Assembly (NCBI GenBank): GCA_019414665.1
Contig: DXLO01000002.1
Span: 79,875 to 143,874 of the forward strand
Source of the DNA: Bacteroides sp.
Lineage (GTDB): Bacteria > Bacteroidota > Bacteroidia > Bacteroidales > Bacteroidaceae
Direction: 5' to 3'
Length of the DNA: 64,000 nt
Shown here: positions 18,201-26,574 of the stretch, piece after piece
Layout of the letters: each line of letters opens with the position of its first letter
Numbering within the stretch: the first letter of the stretch is position 1
Translations under genes and position numbers: made by a program
The notes under the pieces: model-generated
Told to the model about the DNA's origin: nothing
The model's input: the letters and a program-made list of their open reading frames with translations, nothing else
Databases searched by the model: none

Positions 18201-18304
18201 GTGCCGGTACATCAGGTGGTTCGGGTGTAATGACCCGTGGTTGTGATGACGGTCGTTATCCGATGGCACGTACTATCACCTTTGGTTTACAAGTAAATTT
18301 CTAA
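15275..18304 (+). CDS. SusC/RagA-family TonB-dependent outer-membrane transporter
   Basis: A 1009-residue outer-membrane protein that should import a glycan or oligomer together with its SusD partner. A signal peptide (to about residue 20, AYAQ) is followed by a carboxypeptidase-regulatory-like domain (residues 24-95, TGTVTDAENNPLIGA). Then come a TonB-box/plug start (EVVVIGYGTVKKSHLTGAV), the plug with YVIDGV and VLKDASAAAIYGSRAANGVV, and a 22-strand-type barrel ending in FGLQVNF with the terminal phenylalanine. It is unlike the four later SusC genes in leader and signal peptide. SusD follows after 26 bp. Confidence 0.93.
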   Translation: MKQIAFTWLLCILSICAYAQQITVTGTVTDAENNPLIGAAVVVVGTTDGVITDFDGKYTIKAASGQSLNFSYVGYQEQTVKVDGRSVINVKLSEGELLDEVVVIGYGTVKKSHLTGAVASVSGKELQANVARSASAALQGRVAGVTVSAANGQPGEGLNINVRGISSLSATSPLYVIDGVYGDINMVDPADIQSIEVLKDASAAAIYGSRAANGVVLVTTKGGRLETSARVTVDAYTGVQMVAKYIDVMDGNQLRDLAKATGYSSAEGLLNWNGGAGTDWQKELYNSAMVSKVSLNVSGGNKTSTYNLSGSYLNQDGIVNTTGYEAWNIRAKNTFSFFNNHLRMGTTLMMKFYKKKYEDVSYTSALTAVPMWNVYGEDGTWGVAPEWTRGDNPVGWTEAYDYQRHGIDILLNGYAEVDLFLKGLKYKFNVGINKYTRRNYAYSSPYYFSSTSQKNEAELSESTDWENDWLIENTINYDNTFGNHTVSALVGYSAQRNNARGFGAGRKGFPEGFSVIDAGSVSSQNTSGSAWANTMISMFGRVMYSYADRYMLSASVRRDGSSKFADGNRWGTFPSVSLGWNVMNEDFFENIKETMNELKIRASYGVLGNLSGIGNYATQSVVYKGMNNMMGTELWEGAITGKEWTSPMNVTWEKTKTLNLGLDFAFLNNKFSVSADYFIQKTEDMLLSMPQSLSFGLSGNPTVNAGTVENKGFEISLNHRNNVGDLYYHVGVNATFIKNELTEVNGSRDEWQGFNPHAKGTITYAKTGHSIGYFNLIKTDGVFQSQQEIDAYVDKNGNKIQPNAQPGDLRFVDYNGDGKIDNNDRQDVGSAFPKVNLGVSLGAEWKGLDLNMFFDGNFGNKIYNAQYYSTVYNESTGNQYAERMNSWTENNHSDIPRCLFGTSDPNGTNWGYTDRWLENGSFLRLKTLELGYTLPKVWVSKAGLQNVRVYTAMENLFTITDYKGYTPDLGMVDADGAGTSGGSGVMTRGCDDGRYPMARTITFGLQVNF

Positions 18305-18330
18305 TTAGGAATAAGTAATATTTGCAGAAT

Positions 18331-20097
18331 ATGAAAAAGAATTTTATAAAATACATAGCTGCATTGGCTGTAGCTCCAATGTTGTTGTCTTCTTGTAGTG
18401 ATGACTTTCTGAATGAGATTGATCCTAATCGTCAGACTCCGACCACTTTCTGGACATCCGAGGATAATGTGATGAAAGGCTTGTCCGCAGTTTATAATCC
18501 TTTCCGCCGTATGACCAGTGGATATTATGGTGGGTTGGAAGGCATCATGCATCTTCAGATGCGCGGTGACGACCTTTACCCCACTCGCGGAGAAGAACCT
18601 TATATTTGGGAATATTTGTCGTTTGTCAACACAACGAATACAAAGGATTTGAGCTGGGGAAACATCTATGAAGGCATTCAGATGGCAAACGAATTCATAT
18701 ATCGTGCGGCTACGGTTGATATGGACGAAACCAAACGTGAGCAAATGATAGGTGAGGCTTATTTCTTACGTGGATTCTGGTACTTCCGTTTGCGTACTGA
18801 TTATCGTGATGCGGTTATCCGTACTCTCCCGCAGGATGCAGATCCGGAAACTCATGGACTGTCTAGCGGTGATGAAGTGCTGGAACAGGCTATTTCAGAC
18901 TTTAAGGAAGCCAAGTCTCGTTTGCCTAAGCTTCGTTCAAGCGATGAGAACGGTCGTGTAACTCAAGGTGCGGCTATTGCCATGTTGGGTAAAGCTTATA
19001 TCTGGAAAGGGGATTATCAGGCCGCTAAGGATGAGTTTGAAATTATAATGAATGGTTATGGTTACGATTTGACTCAAAAGTATGAGGACAACTTCCGTGA
19101 CGATACGGAATTTAATGCTGAATCTATTTGGGAAATCAATTATGATGCCAAAGGTAATTCGGGTGACTCTTGGGGCAATGGCACTAGTGACGACTCGTTT
19201 ATGGGAAACAACCTTGCTCATTATTTTGGTCCGACACTGAAAGGTGAGAATATTGGCGGTGGTTGGTATAAGATGCAACCTTCTCCCTATTTGATAAAAG
19301 AATTCATTTCCGAACAGCGTCCGGAAGGCTCTGATTCCAAATGGGATAAGCGTTTATACACTACGTGCTTCTTTAAATACTCTGATTTCGGTGATGTGAA
19401 ACCGGATGAAAAATTCTATGGTGGTAAAGTGGAATTTGATGATATGTTTAAATGGACGGTACTGCCCGAAGGCGATGGCAAATATGGTATTGCCAAGCAA
19501 GGATATGCTCCTGCTTATCCGGTTATCGAGGGTGTTCAAGGGCGTTTCATGATGAAGAAGTTTGCAGCTTGGTGGGTTCCCACAGGATGTACGATGTATT
19601 CTAACGATGCCGGACGTATCAACAATTTACGTATTATGCGCTTTGCAGAAGTTTTGTTGCTCCACGCTGAGGCTTGTCTGGAAACCAATGATGAAAGCGG
19701 AGCAATGAAAGATATTAACCGGATTCGTGTACGTGCCGGGTTGCCGGAGAAAAACTTGAGTGGAAAAGATGCTATAATGACAGAACTCCAGAAACAGAAA
19801 TTGCTGGAATTTGCCGGAGAGAATATACGTTGGGATGATATGGTTCGTTGGTACGGAAATGATCCTGCTAAGTTGAAAGCTATCATGCACGAACGCAAGA
19901 CCGATTCTCAACATTATGAATTGCTTTACGAAGAAAATGAAAGTGGTGAAAAGGAATTGGTAGGATATAAACCGACAGACCGCATTTCGGATACACAAGG
20001 ATTTGACCATTTTGAAGCTAAATTCTTGTACTTCCCGATACCTCAGGCAGAGGTGGACGCTAATTTGAATTTGGAGCAAAAGCCGGAATGGAGATGA
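18331..20097 (+). CDS. SusD/RagB-family glycan-binding lipoprotein
   Basis: A surface lipoprotein of 588 residues that forms the lid of the SusC transporter. I chose the ATG at 18331; the frame also opens at a TTG at 18322. The lipobox gives C22 (LLSSC). The N-terminal TPR region (DNVMKGLSAVYNPFRRM, EAYFLRGFWYFRL) and the C-terminal family region (RFAEVLLLHAEACL, ALPEKNLSGKDAIMTELQKQ-type segment, LLEFAGENIRWDDMVRW) are typical. It is the second gene of the operon and is followed by a palindromic repeat element at 20126-20279. Confidence 0.92.
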   Translation: MKKNFIKYIAALAVAPMLLSSCSDDFLNEIDPNRQTPTTFWTSEDNVMKGLSAVYNPFRRMTSGYYGGLEGIMHLQMRGDDLYPTRGEEPYIWEYLSFVNTTNTKDLSWGNIYEGIQMANEFIYRAATVDMDETKREQMIGEAYFLRGFWYFRLRTDYRDAVIRTLPQDADPETHGLSSGDEVLEQAISDFKEAKSRLPKLRSSDENGRVTQGAAIAMLGKAYIWKGDYQAAKDEFEIIMNGYGYDLTQKYEDNFRDDTEFNAESIWEINYDAKGNSGDSWGNGTSDDSFMGNNLAHYFGPTLKGENIGGGWYKMQPSPYLIKEFISEQRPEGSDSKWDKRLYTTCFFKYSDFGDVKPDEKFYGGKVEFDDMFKWTVLPEGDGKYGIAKQGYAPAYPVIEGVQGRFMMKKFAAWWVPTGCTMYSNDAGRINNLRIMRFAEVLLLHAEACLETNDESGAMKDINRIRVRAGLPEKNLSGKDAIMTELQKQKLLEFAGENIRWDDMVRWYGNDPAKLKAIMHERKTDSQHYELLYEENESGEKELVGYKPTDRISDTQGFDHFEAKFLYFPIPQAEVDANLNLEQKPEWR

Positions 20098-20125
20098 TTG
20101 TATTGAACTGATAATTAAAAAGTAT

Positions 20126-20279
20126 GAGAGGTGTGTCAAAACGTGGATAATGCCATCGTTTAGTTCGCAGGGGCGAGGTCCGCTCGCCCGAAAACAGTTT
20201 GCTTTGTGTCTTCGGGCAGGCAAACCCTTCCCCTACAACTGACGATGGGATAGGCCCGGTTTAGTTTTGACACACTCCC
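20126..20279. repeat. Palindromic GTGTCAAAAC element, copy 2, with nested GC-rich hairpins
   Basis: GGTGTGTCAAAAC (20131-20143) pairs with GTTTTGACACACTCC (20264-20278). Inside are CAGGGGCGAGGTCCGCTCGCCCG and a later CCCCTAC that pairs back with the AGGGGCG run. The ends match copies at 214-286 and 26363-26546, but the interior is different. It separates the SusD gene from the sulfotransferase gene and may reduce readthrough. Confidence 0.6.
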
Positions 20280-20298
20280 ATAAAAACAATGAAGCCAA

Positions 20299-22098
20299 AT
20301 GAAAAGGAAAGGATATTATTTATGCTCTTTGTTGGTTATGATATTTGTATTTTTGTCATGTCGTGATGAAGAACAGGATTGTACCCAAGCTATGCAGGAT
20401 ATACAAAACCAGTTGAAGGAAAATGATTTATTGAAATCTGTTTCTCAAGAACGTGAACAATGTGTTTTGTTATTCGAGTCCAATAAGATAATTTTTCCGC
20501 AAGAGTTAATCCAAAGTGTAGATGTGGATGCGGAAAACTGGAAAACGACTTTGACATTTGCCAATGGAAGCACTTATGTTATACCTACCTTAGGTACTTC
20601 GATTGACAACTTGATATTGAGTTCTACAGTCAATCCTTCCGGTTGCAATCCATTATCGGCCAGTGTAGTTGTAAAATTACCTGTATTGGGACGCATTAAA
20701 CTGATTGTACACAGCAAACCGGGAAAGCATACGCCTGACGTGGAATATACATTTAAAGATGTGGGATTAAAACAGAATATTCCGGTATTGGGACTTTATC
20801 CCAATTATAATAACCAGATCACTTTAATTTATACGGATTTGCAAGGAAATGAACGTGCTCGGTCCAATCTAAAGCTTCAGACGAAAACATTGGAAAGCAG
20901 AAGGCTGCCTAAGGAAATCAGAGTGGTAAAGGCTCAATATGACCGAATGGAGCCAGGCATGAATTTGGTAAACTCCCCCGGACAGGATGAAACAGACACT
21001 TCTATCCCTTATATGATAGATGCTGACGGAGAAATCCGTTGGATTCTTGATTGGGAGAAGTCGGATGAACATCGATATATCGGAATCGGGTGCGGATTGA
21101 TCCGGATGCAGAACGGACATTATATGACCGGTGACGGAAACCATCATCGGATGGTGGAGGTGGATATGATGGGAAATACAATTCATAATTGGGATATGCT
21201 GGAACGGGGATACACTATGCATCATGCCATATCTCAAGATAAGCAAGGCAATATATTAGCGACTGTGAGCAAGACTTCCGCTAAAATCGCCAATGGGAAA
21301 GATGTACGGATAAATGATTTTATTATTATGATGGATCCCGAAAAAGGGGAGATATTGCAAGAATGGGATTTGGTGCACATGTTGGATTCGGCTCGCTATG
21401 GAATGACCGATTATGATCTAACCTCAGACCCTTTTGCACAAAGTGCCAGTAATTGGGCGCATAATAATGGTATAGTAGAGTGGGGAGATGATTATCTGGC
21501 TACAGCTCGTTATCAAGGAATCTTTAAGTTTAATAAAGCTGGAGGTATTGAGTGGATTATATCGCCTCATGGGTATTGGAGAGATAAATACTTGAAATTA
21601 TTATTGAATCCTCTTCATGCCGACGGGACTCCTATTACTGATCCTGAGGTGATAGCCGGAACGAAGAATTGTGATGATTTTGAATGGCCTTGGGGATGTC
21701 ATACAGCTGTCCCATTACCTAATGGACACATTCTTTATTTCAATAATGGTTATGGGCGTAACTTCAAACTGGATTTTACAGACAGGAAAAATATTTATAC
21801 TTGCGGCATAGAATATGAAGTGGATGAAGTGAACCGTACGGTTCGCCAAGTTTGGCAGTATGGAAAAGAGCGTGGTGCCGCGTATTTTACTCCGGCCCGT
21901 TCCGGGGTGCAATATTTGGAACAAACGGGTAACAGATTAATTTGTCCGGGAATGAGCAATGTGCTTAGCAATGGCAATCGTGGTGCACGCGTGACAGAAG
22001 TAGATCCTGAAACACAGGATGTTGTGTTTGAGTTGGAATTGGAAGATGCGATTTACCAGCGGGTTTACCGTATGTCTCTTTATCCTGAGAACCAATAA
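20299..22098 (+). CDS. Aryl-sulfate sulfotransferase (ASST family) lipoprotein
   Basis: A 599-residue exported protein with a lipobox at C21 (VFLSC). It has an N-terminal beta-sandwich (about 60-190) like the ASST N-terminal domain and then a six-bladed propeller. The sulfate-accepting histidine is probably H468 in GCHTAVPLPNGHILYFNNG, which matches the HTA segment around H436 of E. coli AssT. H388 in WAHNNGIV matches the second active-site histidine. Known members move sulfate from one phenolic ester to another acceptor, without PAPS. Its place between SusD and a GH130 gene is unusual. It may act on phenolic sulfates or on a sulfated ligand; the substrate is unknown. Confidence 0.85.
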   Translation: MKRKGYYLCSLLVMIFVFLSCRDEEQDCTQAMQDIQNQLKENDLLKSVSQEREQCVLLFESNKIIFPQELIQSVDVDAENWKTTLTFANGSTYVIPTLGTSIDNLILSSTVNPSGCNPLSASVVVKLPVLGRIKLIVHSKPGKHTPDVEYTFKDVGLKQNIPVLGLYPNYNNQITLIYTDLQGNERARSNLKLQTKTLESRRLPKEIRVVKAQYDRMEPGMNLVNSPGQDETDTSIPYMIDADGEIRWILDWEKSDEHRYIGIGCGLIRMQNGHYMTGDGNHHRMVEVDMMGNTIHNWDMLERGYTMHHAISQDKQGNILATVSKTSAKIANGKDVRINDFIIMMDPEKGEILQEWDLVHMLDSARYGMTDYDLTSDPFAQSASNWAHNNGIVEWGDDYLATARYQGIFKFNKAGGIEWIISPHGYWRDKYLKLLLNPLHADGTPITDPEVIAGTKNCDDFEWPWGCHTAVPLPNGHILYFNNGYGRNFKLDFTDRKNIYTCGIEYEVDEVNRTVRQVWQYGKERGAAYFTPARSGVQYLEQTGNRLICPGMSNVLSNGNRGARVTEVDPETQDVVFELELEDAIYQRVYRMSLYPENQ

Positions 22099-22211
22099 CA
22101 ACACTGTATAGAATATGATTGATTTTTGATAAAATAGTATAATTCTAGATGCTTGGATAGCATTCTTTTACTGTAAAAGATGGATTGATAACAATGAAAA
22201 GAAAATAAGAT

Positions 22212-23390
22212 ATGAACGGATATTTCAAAAAACAAATAGAAGCATTGCGCCAACGCCATGAAGCGTTGTTGCAACGTCCTAATGAAATGCAGGAAGAAAC
22301 GAACGGTATCATCCGCCGTTATGTTTATCCGGTACTGACACGCCAGCATATTCCCCTGGAATGGCGTTATGACTTCAACCCTGCCACCAACCCTTGTTGT
22401 ATGGAGCGTATCGGCTTTAATGCTACCATGAACAGTGGTGCCCTGAAATGGAACGGAAAGTATCTGATGGTGGTGCGTGTGGAGGGAGCAGACCGGAAGT
22501 CGTTCTTTGCCATAGCCGAAAGCCCTAACGGGGTGGACAATTTCCACTTTTGGAAACGTCCGCTGGTATTGCCCGATGTGGATCCGGCGGAAACCAATGT
22601 GTATGATATGCGTCTTACCGCTCACCAGGATGGATGGATTTATGGTATCTTTTGCAGCGAACGCCATGATGACAAGGCACCGGCGGGAGATCTGTCGGCG
22701 GCGGTGGCAAAGGCGGGAATCGTACGCACGCGCAATCTGGTGGACTGGGAACGGTTGCCCGACTTGAAAGCGGCGAGCCAACAGCGCAATGTGGTGTTGC
22801 ATCCCGAATTTGTGAATGGGAAATATGCCCTCTACACCCGTCCGCAGGATGATTTTATTAATGCCGGAAATGGGGGAGGAATAGGATGGGCGTTGATAGA
22901 CGACATCACCCGGGCGGAGGTGAAGGAGGAAATGATAATAAACCACCGTTATTATCACACGATCAAAGAGGTGAAGAACGGAGAGGGACCGCACCCCATC
23001 CGCACCTCCCAAGGGTGGCTGCACCTGGCGCACGGAGTACGCGGATGTGCCGCCGGACTGCGCTATGTGCTCTATCTGTATATGACCGCAGCCGATGAAC
23101 CGTGGCGCGTCATAGCTGAACCAGCCGGCTATCTGCTGGCTCCGCTGGCGGGGGAAAGGGTGGGCGATGTGTCCAATGTGCTTTTCTCGAACGGATGGAT
23201 AGCCGATGACGACGGTACGGTATACATCTATTATGCCTCCAGCGACACGCGGATGCACGTGGCGGTTTCTACGGTGGATCGCTTGGTGGACTACTGTCTG
23301 CACACGCCTGCCGACGGATTGCGTTCCGCAGCTTCAGTGGCGGCGGTGAACGCGCTGATAGATCGCAACGAGGCATTTCTGAACGGGTAA
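22212..23390 (+). CDS. GH130 phosphorylase, 4-O-beta-D-mannosyl-D-glucose phosphorylase type
   Basis: A 392-residue cytoplasmic five-bladed propeller enzyme without a signal peptide. Segments RHEALLQRPNE, NPCCMERIGFNATMNSGA and ETNVYDMRLTAHQDGWIYGIFCSERHD match the GH130_1 group. D132 in YDMRLT corresponds to the catalytic Asp131 of the B. fragilis enzyme. Members phosphorolyse mannosyl-glucose to mannose 1-phosphate and glucose, usually after mannobiose 2-epimerase. No epimerase or mannanase gene is in this locus, but a symporter follows (24468), as in the B. fragilis mannan cluster. Third codon positions are clearly GC-rich. Confidence 0.88.
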   Translation: MNGYFKKQIEALRQRHEALLQRPNEMQEETNGIIRRYVYPVLTRQHIPLEWRYDFNPATNPCCMERIGFNATMNSGALKWNGKYLMVVRVEGADRKSFFAIAESPNGVDNFHFWKRPLVLPDVDPAETNVYDMRLTAHQDGWIYGIFCSERHDDKAPAGDLSAAVAKAGIVRTRNLVDWERLPDLKAASQQRNVVLHPEFVNGKYALYTRPQDDFINAGNGGGIGWALIDDITRAEVKEEMIINHRYYHTIKEVKNGEGPHPIRTSQGWLHLAHGVRGCAAGLRYVLYLYMTAADEPWRVIAEPAGYLLAPLAGERVGDVSNVLFSNGWIADDDGTVYIYYASSDTRMHVAVSTVDRLVDYCLHTPADGLRSAASVAAVNALIDRNEAFLNG

Positions 23391-23477
23391 AATAGAAGGA
23401 ATATAAAGGCATTGATAAGATAAAGTCGTTTTTAATGCGGAATGGCTGTTTTTTAGGTGGAAAGAGAAGTGGATAAT

Positions 23478-23520
23478 GCCATTTATTTTCTTGTCGAAAG
23501 GGAATAAATGGCTAATTTTG
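23478..23520 (+). promoter_or_regulatory. Promoter with a 10-bp inverted repeat (operator candidate)
   Basis: GCCATTTATT (23478-23487) and AATAAATGGC (23503-23512) are perfect inverted arms spaced by 15 bp. They directly abut the -7 box TAATTTTG (23513-23520), so a protein bound there would cover the -33 to -7 space. The phosphodiesterase-like gene starts 28 bp after the box. Confidence 0.5.
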
Positions 23521-23547
23521 TAATTATAAACCCAAAATAGATATTGT

Positions 23548-24450
23548 ATGAAAAAGATTGCTTTATGGGCTATGTGCATAGCCGTAATGGTGTTGTCGGG
23601 TTGCCGGAAGGCTCCGGAATGGAAAGCGGAACATGTGTTTGTCATCGGTTTGGACGGATGGGGCGCCTACAGTGTGGAAAAGGCGGATATGCCGAACGTG
23701 AAGGCGTTGATGGATGCCGGATGCTACACGTTGAAAAAACGCAGTGTACTTCCTTCATCCAGTGCTGTAAATTGGGCTTCCATGTTTATGGGGGCAGGTC
23801 CTGAACTGCACGGGTACACGGAGTGGGGATCAAGAACACCCGAACTACCCTCGCGTGTGCTGAACGAGCATGGCATTTTCCCCACCGTGTTCAGCGAGTT
23901 GCGCAAGGCGGCTCCCGATGCCGAGATGGGCGTACTGTATGAATGGGATGGTATCAAGTATCTGGTAGATACGCTGGCTTTGAACCATCATGCGCAGGCA
24001 CCCGACTATAACACGCATCCTACGGCTTTGTGTGACATGGCCTGTGAGTATATTACGCAGAAGAAACCGGTGTTGAGTGCTTTCTGTTTCGACAACCCTG
24101 ACCACGTGGGGCACGGTGACGGACACGATACTCCGGCTTATTATGCCAAACTGAGAGAACTGGACGGCTATGTGGGCCGTATTGTGGATGCCATCAAGGA
24201 AGCGGGTATTTATGAAAACAGCATCATTATTGTCACCGCTGATCATGGGGGAATCAATAAGGGACATGGCGGAAAGACCATGGAGGAGATGGAAACGCCG
24301 TTCATTATCGCCGGAAAGAACATCAAGAAGGGGGGAGCTTTCGAAGAGAGCATGATGCAGTTTGACTGCGCGTCTACTATAGCATCTGTTTTCAATCTGG
24401 AGCAACCGCAGGTGTGGATAGGACGCCCCATGACACAGGTGTTTGAATAA
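23548..24450 (+). CDS. Alkaline phosphatase-superfamily lipoprotein (phosphodiesterase / nucleotide pyrophosphatase type)
   Basis: A 300-residue exported metalloenzyme with a lipobox at C19 (VLSGC). The first metal-ligand motif is VIGLDGWGAYS and the probable nucleophile region is SSSAVNWASMFMG. Later ligands are DNPDHVGHGDG and TADHGGINKGHGG. This is the pattern of the type I phosphodiesterase/nucleotide pyrophosphatase branch. It lies 17 bp before the symporter gene. Such proteins remove phosphate or split phosphodiesters on glycans or nucleotides; the substrate is not evident. Confidence 0.8.
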   Translation: MKKIALWAMCIAVMVLSGCRKAPEWKAEHVFVIGLDGWGAYSVEKADMPNVKALMDAGCYTLKKRSVLPSSSAVNWASMFMGAGPELHGYTEWGSRTPELPSRVLNEHGIFPTVFSELRKAAPDAEMGVLYEWDGIKYLVDTLALNHHAQAPDYNTHPTALCDMACEYITQKKPVLSAFCFDNPDHVGHGDGHDTPAYYAKLRELDGYVGRIVDAIKEAGIYENSIIIVTADHGGINKGHGGKTMEEMETPFIIAGKNIKKGGAFEESMMQFDCASTIASVFNLEQPQVWIGRPMTQVFE

Positions 24451-24467
24451 AAGATGAAGCGGATACT

Positions 24468-26351
24468 ATGAAATTGCATATCGTTGATATTCTGATTATT
24501 TGTGCTTATCTGATGGTTATTGTCGCCATCGGGTTGTTTTTGAAAAAGAAGGCGGCAAAGAATATGGATTCTTATTTTTTGGGCGGAAAGTCGTTGCCGT
24601 TTTATATGTTGGGACTGTCGAATGCATCGGGCATGTTTGATATTACCGGCACCATGCTGATGGTGTATTGGGCTTTTGCTTATGGGTTCAAAAGTCTGTG
24701 GATTCCATGGTTGTGGCCCGTGTTCAATCAAATTTTCCTGATGGTCTATCTGTCGGTGTGGCTCCGCCGGAGCAATGTGCTGACGGGCGCCGAATGGATA
24801 AAGACCCGTTTCGGGCAGGGGCGGGGGGCTACGCTCTCGCATACTATTGTCATTGTCTTTGCTCTGCTCAGCGTGCTGGGCTTCTTGAGCTACGGGTTTA
24901 TCGGAATCGGCAAGTTCATGGAGATCTTTTTTCCGTGGGAGGTAGTGTCGCAGTATGTGCCCTGGGATATTCCGGTACAATATGTGCCTCATTTTTACGG
25001 CATTTTCTTTACGGCCATTGCTACCTTCTATGTGATGCTGGGCGGTATGCTCAGCATTGTGTGGACGGATGTGGTGCAGTTCCTCATCATGACGGTGGCG
25101 GGTGTGGTCATTGCCATTATCGGGATGAACATGGTGACTCCTGAAATGATCCGGGAATTTGTGCCTGCAGGGTGGGAGTCGCCTTTCTTCGGCTGGACGC
25201 TGGACATTGACTGGAGTGAACGGATGAGTTTGCTGACGGAACGCATGGCGGACGAGCCTTACAGCCTGATGGGTGTCTTTGTGATGATGGCGTTGCTGAA
25301 AGGGATTTTTATGAGCATGGCGGGACCTGCTCCGAACTATGACATGCAGAAGATCCTGTCGTGCAAGTCACCCAAGGAGGCGGCGCTGATGAGCGGTTCG
25401 GTATCGGTCATTCTGCTGATTCCGCGTTATCTGATGATTATGGGATTTGCGTTGCTGGCTATCTATTTCTTTAAAGTGGATGGAGGACTGGAACAGATGA
25501 CGGCTGTCCACACGGATTTCGAAACAATTCTTCCTCACCTGATTACGAAGTATGTGCCGGTGGGGCTGGCGGGTTTGTTACTGGCAGGATTGCTGTCGGC
25601 ATTCATGTCTACATTCGCTTCTACGGTGAATGCGGCACCGGCCTATGTGGTGAATGATATTTATCTGAAGTATATCAACCCAAGGGCTTCCGTCAGGACA
25701 CAGATACGGGCGAGTTACCTCGTTTCGGTACTGGTGGTGGTTATCAGTACGGTGATGGGCTTTTTTCTGAAGGACATCAACGAGATTTTCCAGTGGATTG
25801 TGGGCGCGTTGTTCGGCGGATATATTGCCGCCAATGTGTTGAAGTGGCACTGGTGGCGGTTTAATGGTGAAGGGTATTTCTGGGGAATGACTTCGGGTGT
25901 GGTGGCTGCCATTGTGATGAAGTTCACGGTACCCGATTCGTTGGTACTTTATTTTTTCCCCGTGTTGTTCGGCATTTCGCTGGTGGGTTGTATCGTGGGT
26001 ACGTACTCGGCACCTCCTACTGACGAGGAGACGCTGGTGAACTTCTATATCCGGGTACGTCCGTGGGGGTGGTGGAAACCGGTGGCGGCCAAGGCGGTAG
26101 CACGCTATCCGCAGGTGACGCGCAACCGCCATTTCAAGCGGGATATGTTCAATGTGGCGATTGGTATCGTGTGGCAGTGCTGTCTCACTATTGTGCCCAT
26201 GTATCTGGTGGTGCGCGGTACGGGGGGACTCATTGCGTCGGTGTTGCTGCTGGTGGTGACCACCGTGGTGTTGAAATATACCTGGTACAGGCCGTTGTGC
26301 AGGGAAGAGAAGGAATATGATGAGTTGATGAAACGTATCGGAATGGACTGA
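24468..26351 (+). CDS. Sodium:solute symporter (SSS family)
   Basis: A 627-residue inner-membrane transporter with about 14 helices, beginning IVDILIICAYLMVIVAIGLFL. The family features DSYFLGGKSLPFYMLGLSNASGMFDITG (helices 1-2) and LLAGLLSAFMSTFASTVNAAPAYVVNDIY (the helix 8 Na+-site region with its serine/threonine cluster) are clear. It is longer than the usual 500-550 residues because of a C-terminal extension with extra hydrophobic segments. It is cotranscribed with the gene before it and probably brings in the disaccharide that the GH130 enzyme splits. Codons are GC-rich. Confidence 0.88.
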   Translation: MKLHIVDILIICAYLMVIVAIGLFLKKKAAKNMDSYFLGGKSLPFYMLGLSNASGMFDITGTMLMVYWAFAYGFKSLWIPWLWPVFNQIFLMVYLSVWLRRSNVLTGAEWIKTRFGQGRGATLSHTIVIVFALLSVLGFLSYGFIGIGKFMEIFFPWEVVSQYVPWDIPVQYVPHFYGIFFTAIATFYVMLGGMLSIVWTDVVQFLIMTVAGVVIAIIGMNMVTPEMIREFVPAGWESPFFGWTLDIDWSERMSLLTERMADEPYSLMGVFVMMALLKGIFMSMAGPAPNYDMQKILSCKSPKEAALMSGSVSVILLIPRYLMIMGFALLAIYFFKVDGGLEQMTAVHTDFETILPHLITKYVPVGLAGLLLAGLLSAFMSTFASTVNAAPAYVVNDIYLKYINPRASVRTQIRASYLVSVLVVVISTVMGFFLKDINEIFQWIVGALFGGYIAANVLKWHWWRFNGEGYFWGMTSGVVAAIVMKFTVPDSLVLYFFPVLFGISLVGCIVGTYSAPPTDEETLVNFYIRVRPWGWWKPVAAKAVARYPQVTRNRHFKRDMFNVAIGIVWQCCLTIVPMYLVVRGTGGLIASVLLLVVTTVVLKYTWYRPLCREEKEYDELMKRIGMD

Positions 26352-26362
26352 TAGACAAAAAA

Positions 26363-26546
26363 GGGTAAATGTGTCAAAACTAAAATGGCTACCCCGCAAA
26401 GTTACAGATCGTATTTATAACACTTAAAAAAGGGTCGTATCAAGCTCTGTATTGAGTAATGATACGGCCCTTTCTTTAGCCTTTTAGGATGTTCAAATGC
26501 CAGATTATAAGTTCATATTTTCAAAAACAGAGTTTTGACATCCTCT
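26363..26546. repeat. Palindromic GTGTCAAAAC element, copy 3
   Basis: GTGTCAAAACT (26371-26381) pairs with AGTTTTGACA (26531-26540), followed by TCCTCTTTTT. The interior contains a separate terminator (26429-26475). Its ends match copies at 214-286 and 20126-20279. Confidence 0.55.
26429..26475 (+). terminator. Terminator after the symporter gene
   Basis: AAGGGTCGTATCA pairs with TGATACGGCCCTT (one G-U pair), followed by TCTTT. The stem is bounded by A and T runs, so it may work in both directions. Confidence 0.75.
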
Positions 26547-26574
26547 TTTTGTCTGTCAATATCAACCGGAAGGT

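Noticed and set aside
22080..23303. 407-residue open frame antisense to the GH130 gene
   Set aside because: The sense strand encodes a well-matched GH130 enzyme; the antisense product is rich in His and Arg and lacks family features.
20142..23483. Shared GTGGATAATGCCAT at 20.14 and 23.47 kb
   Set aside because: A 14-base match is expected several times by chance in a window of this size, and the flanks do not match.
24243..24992. 249-residue frame antisense to the phosphodiesterase and symporter genes
   Set aside because: Spans the junction of two good genes and has unnatural composition.
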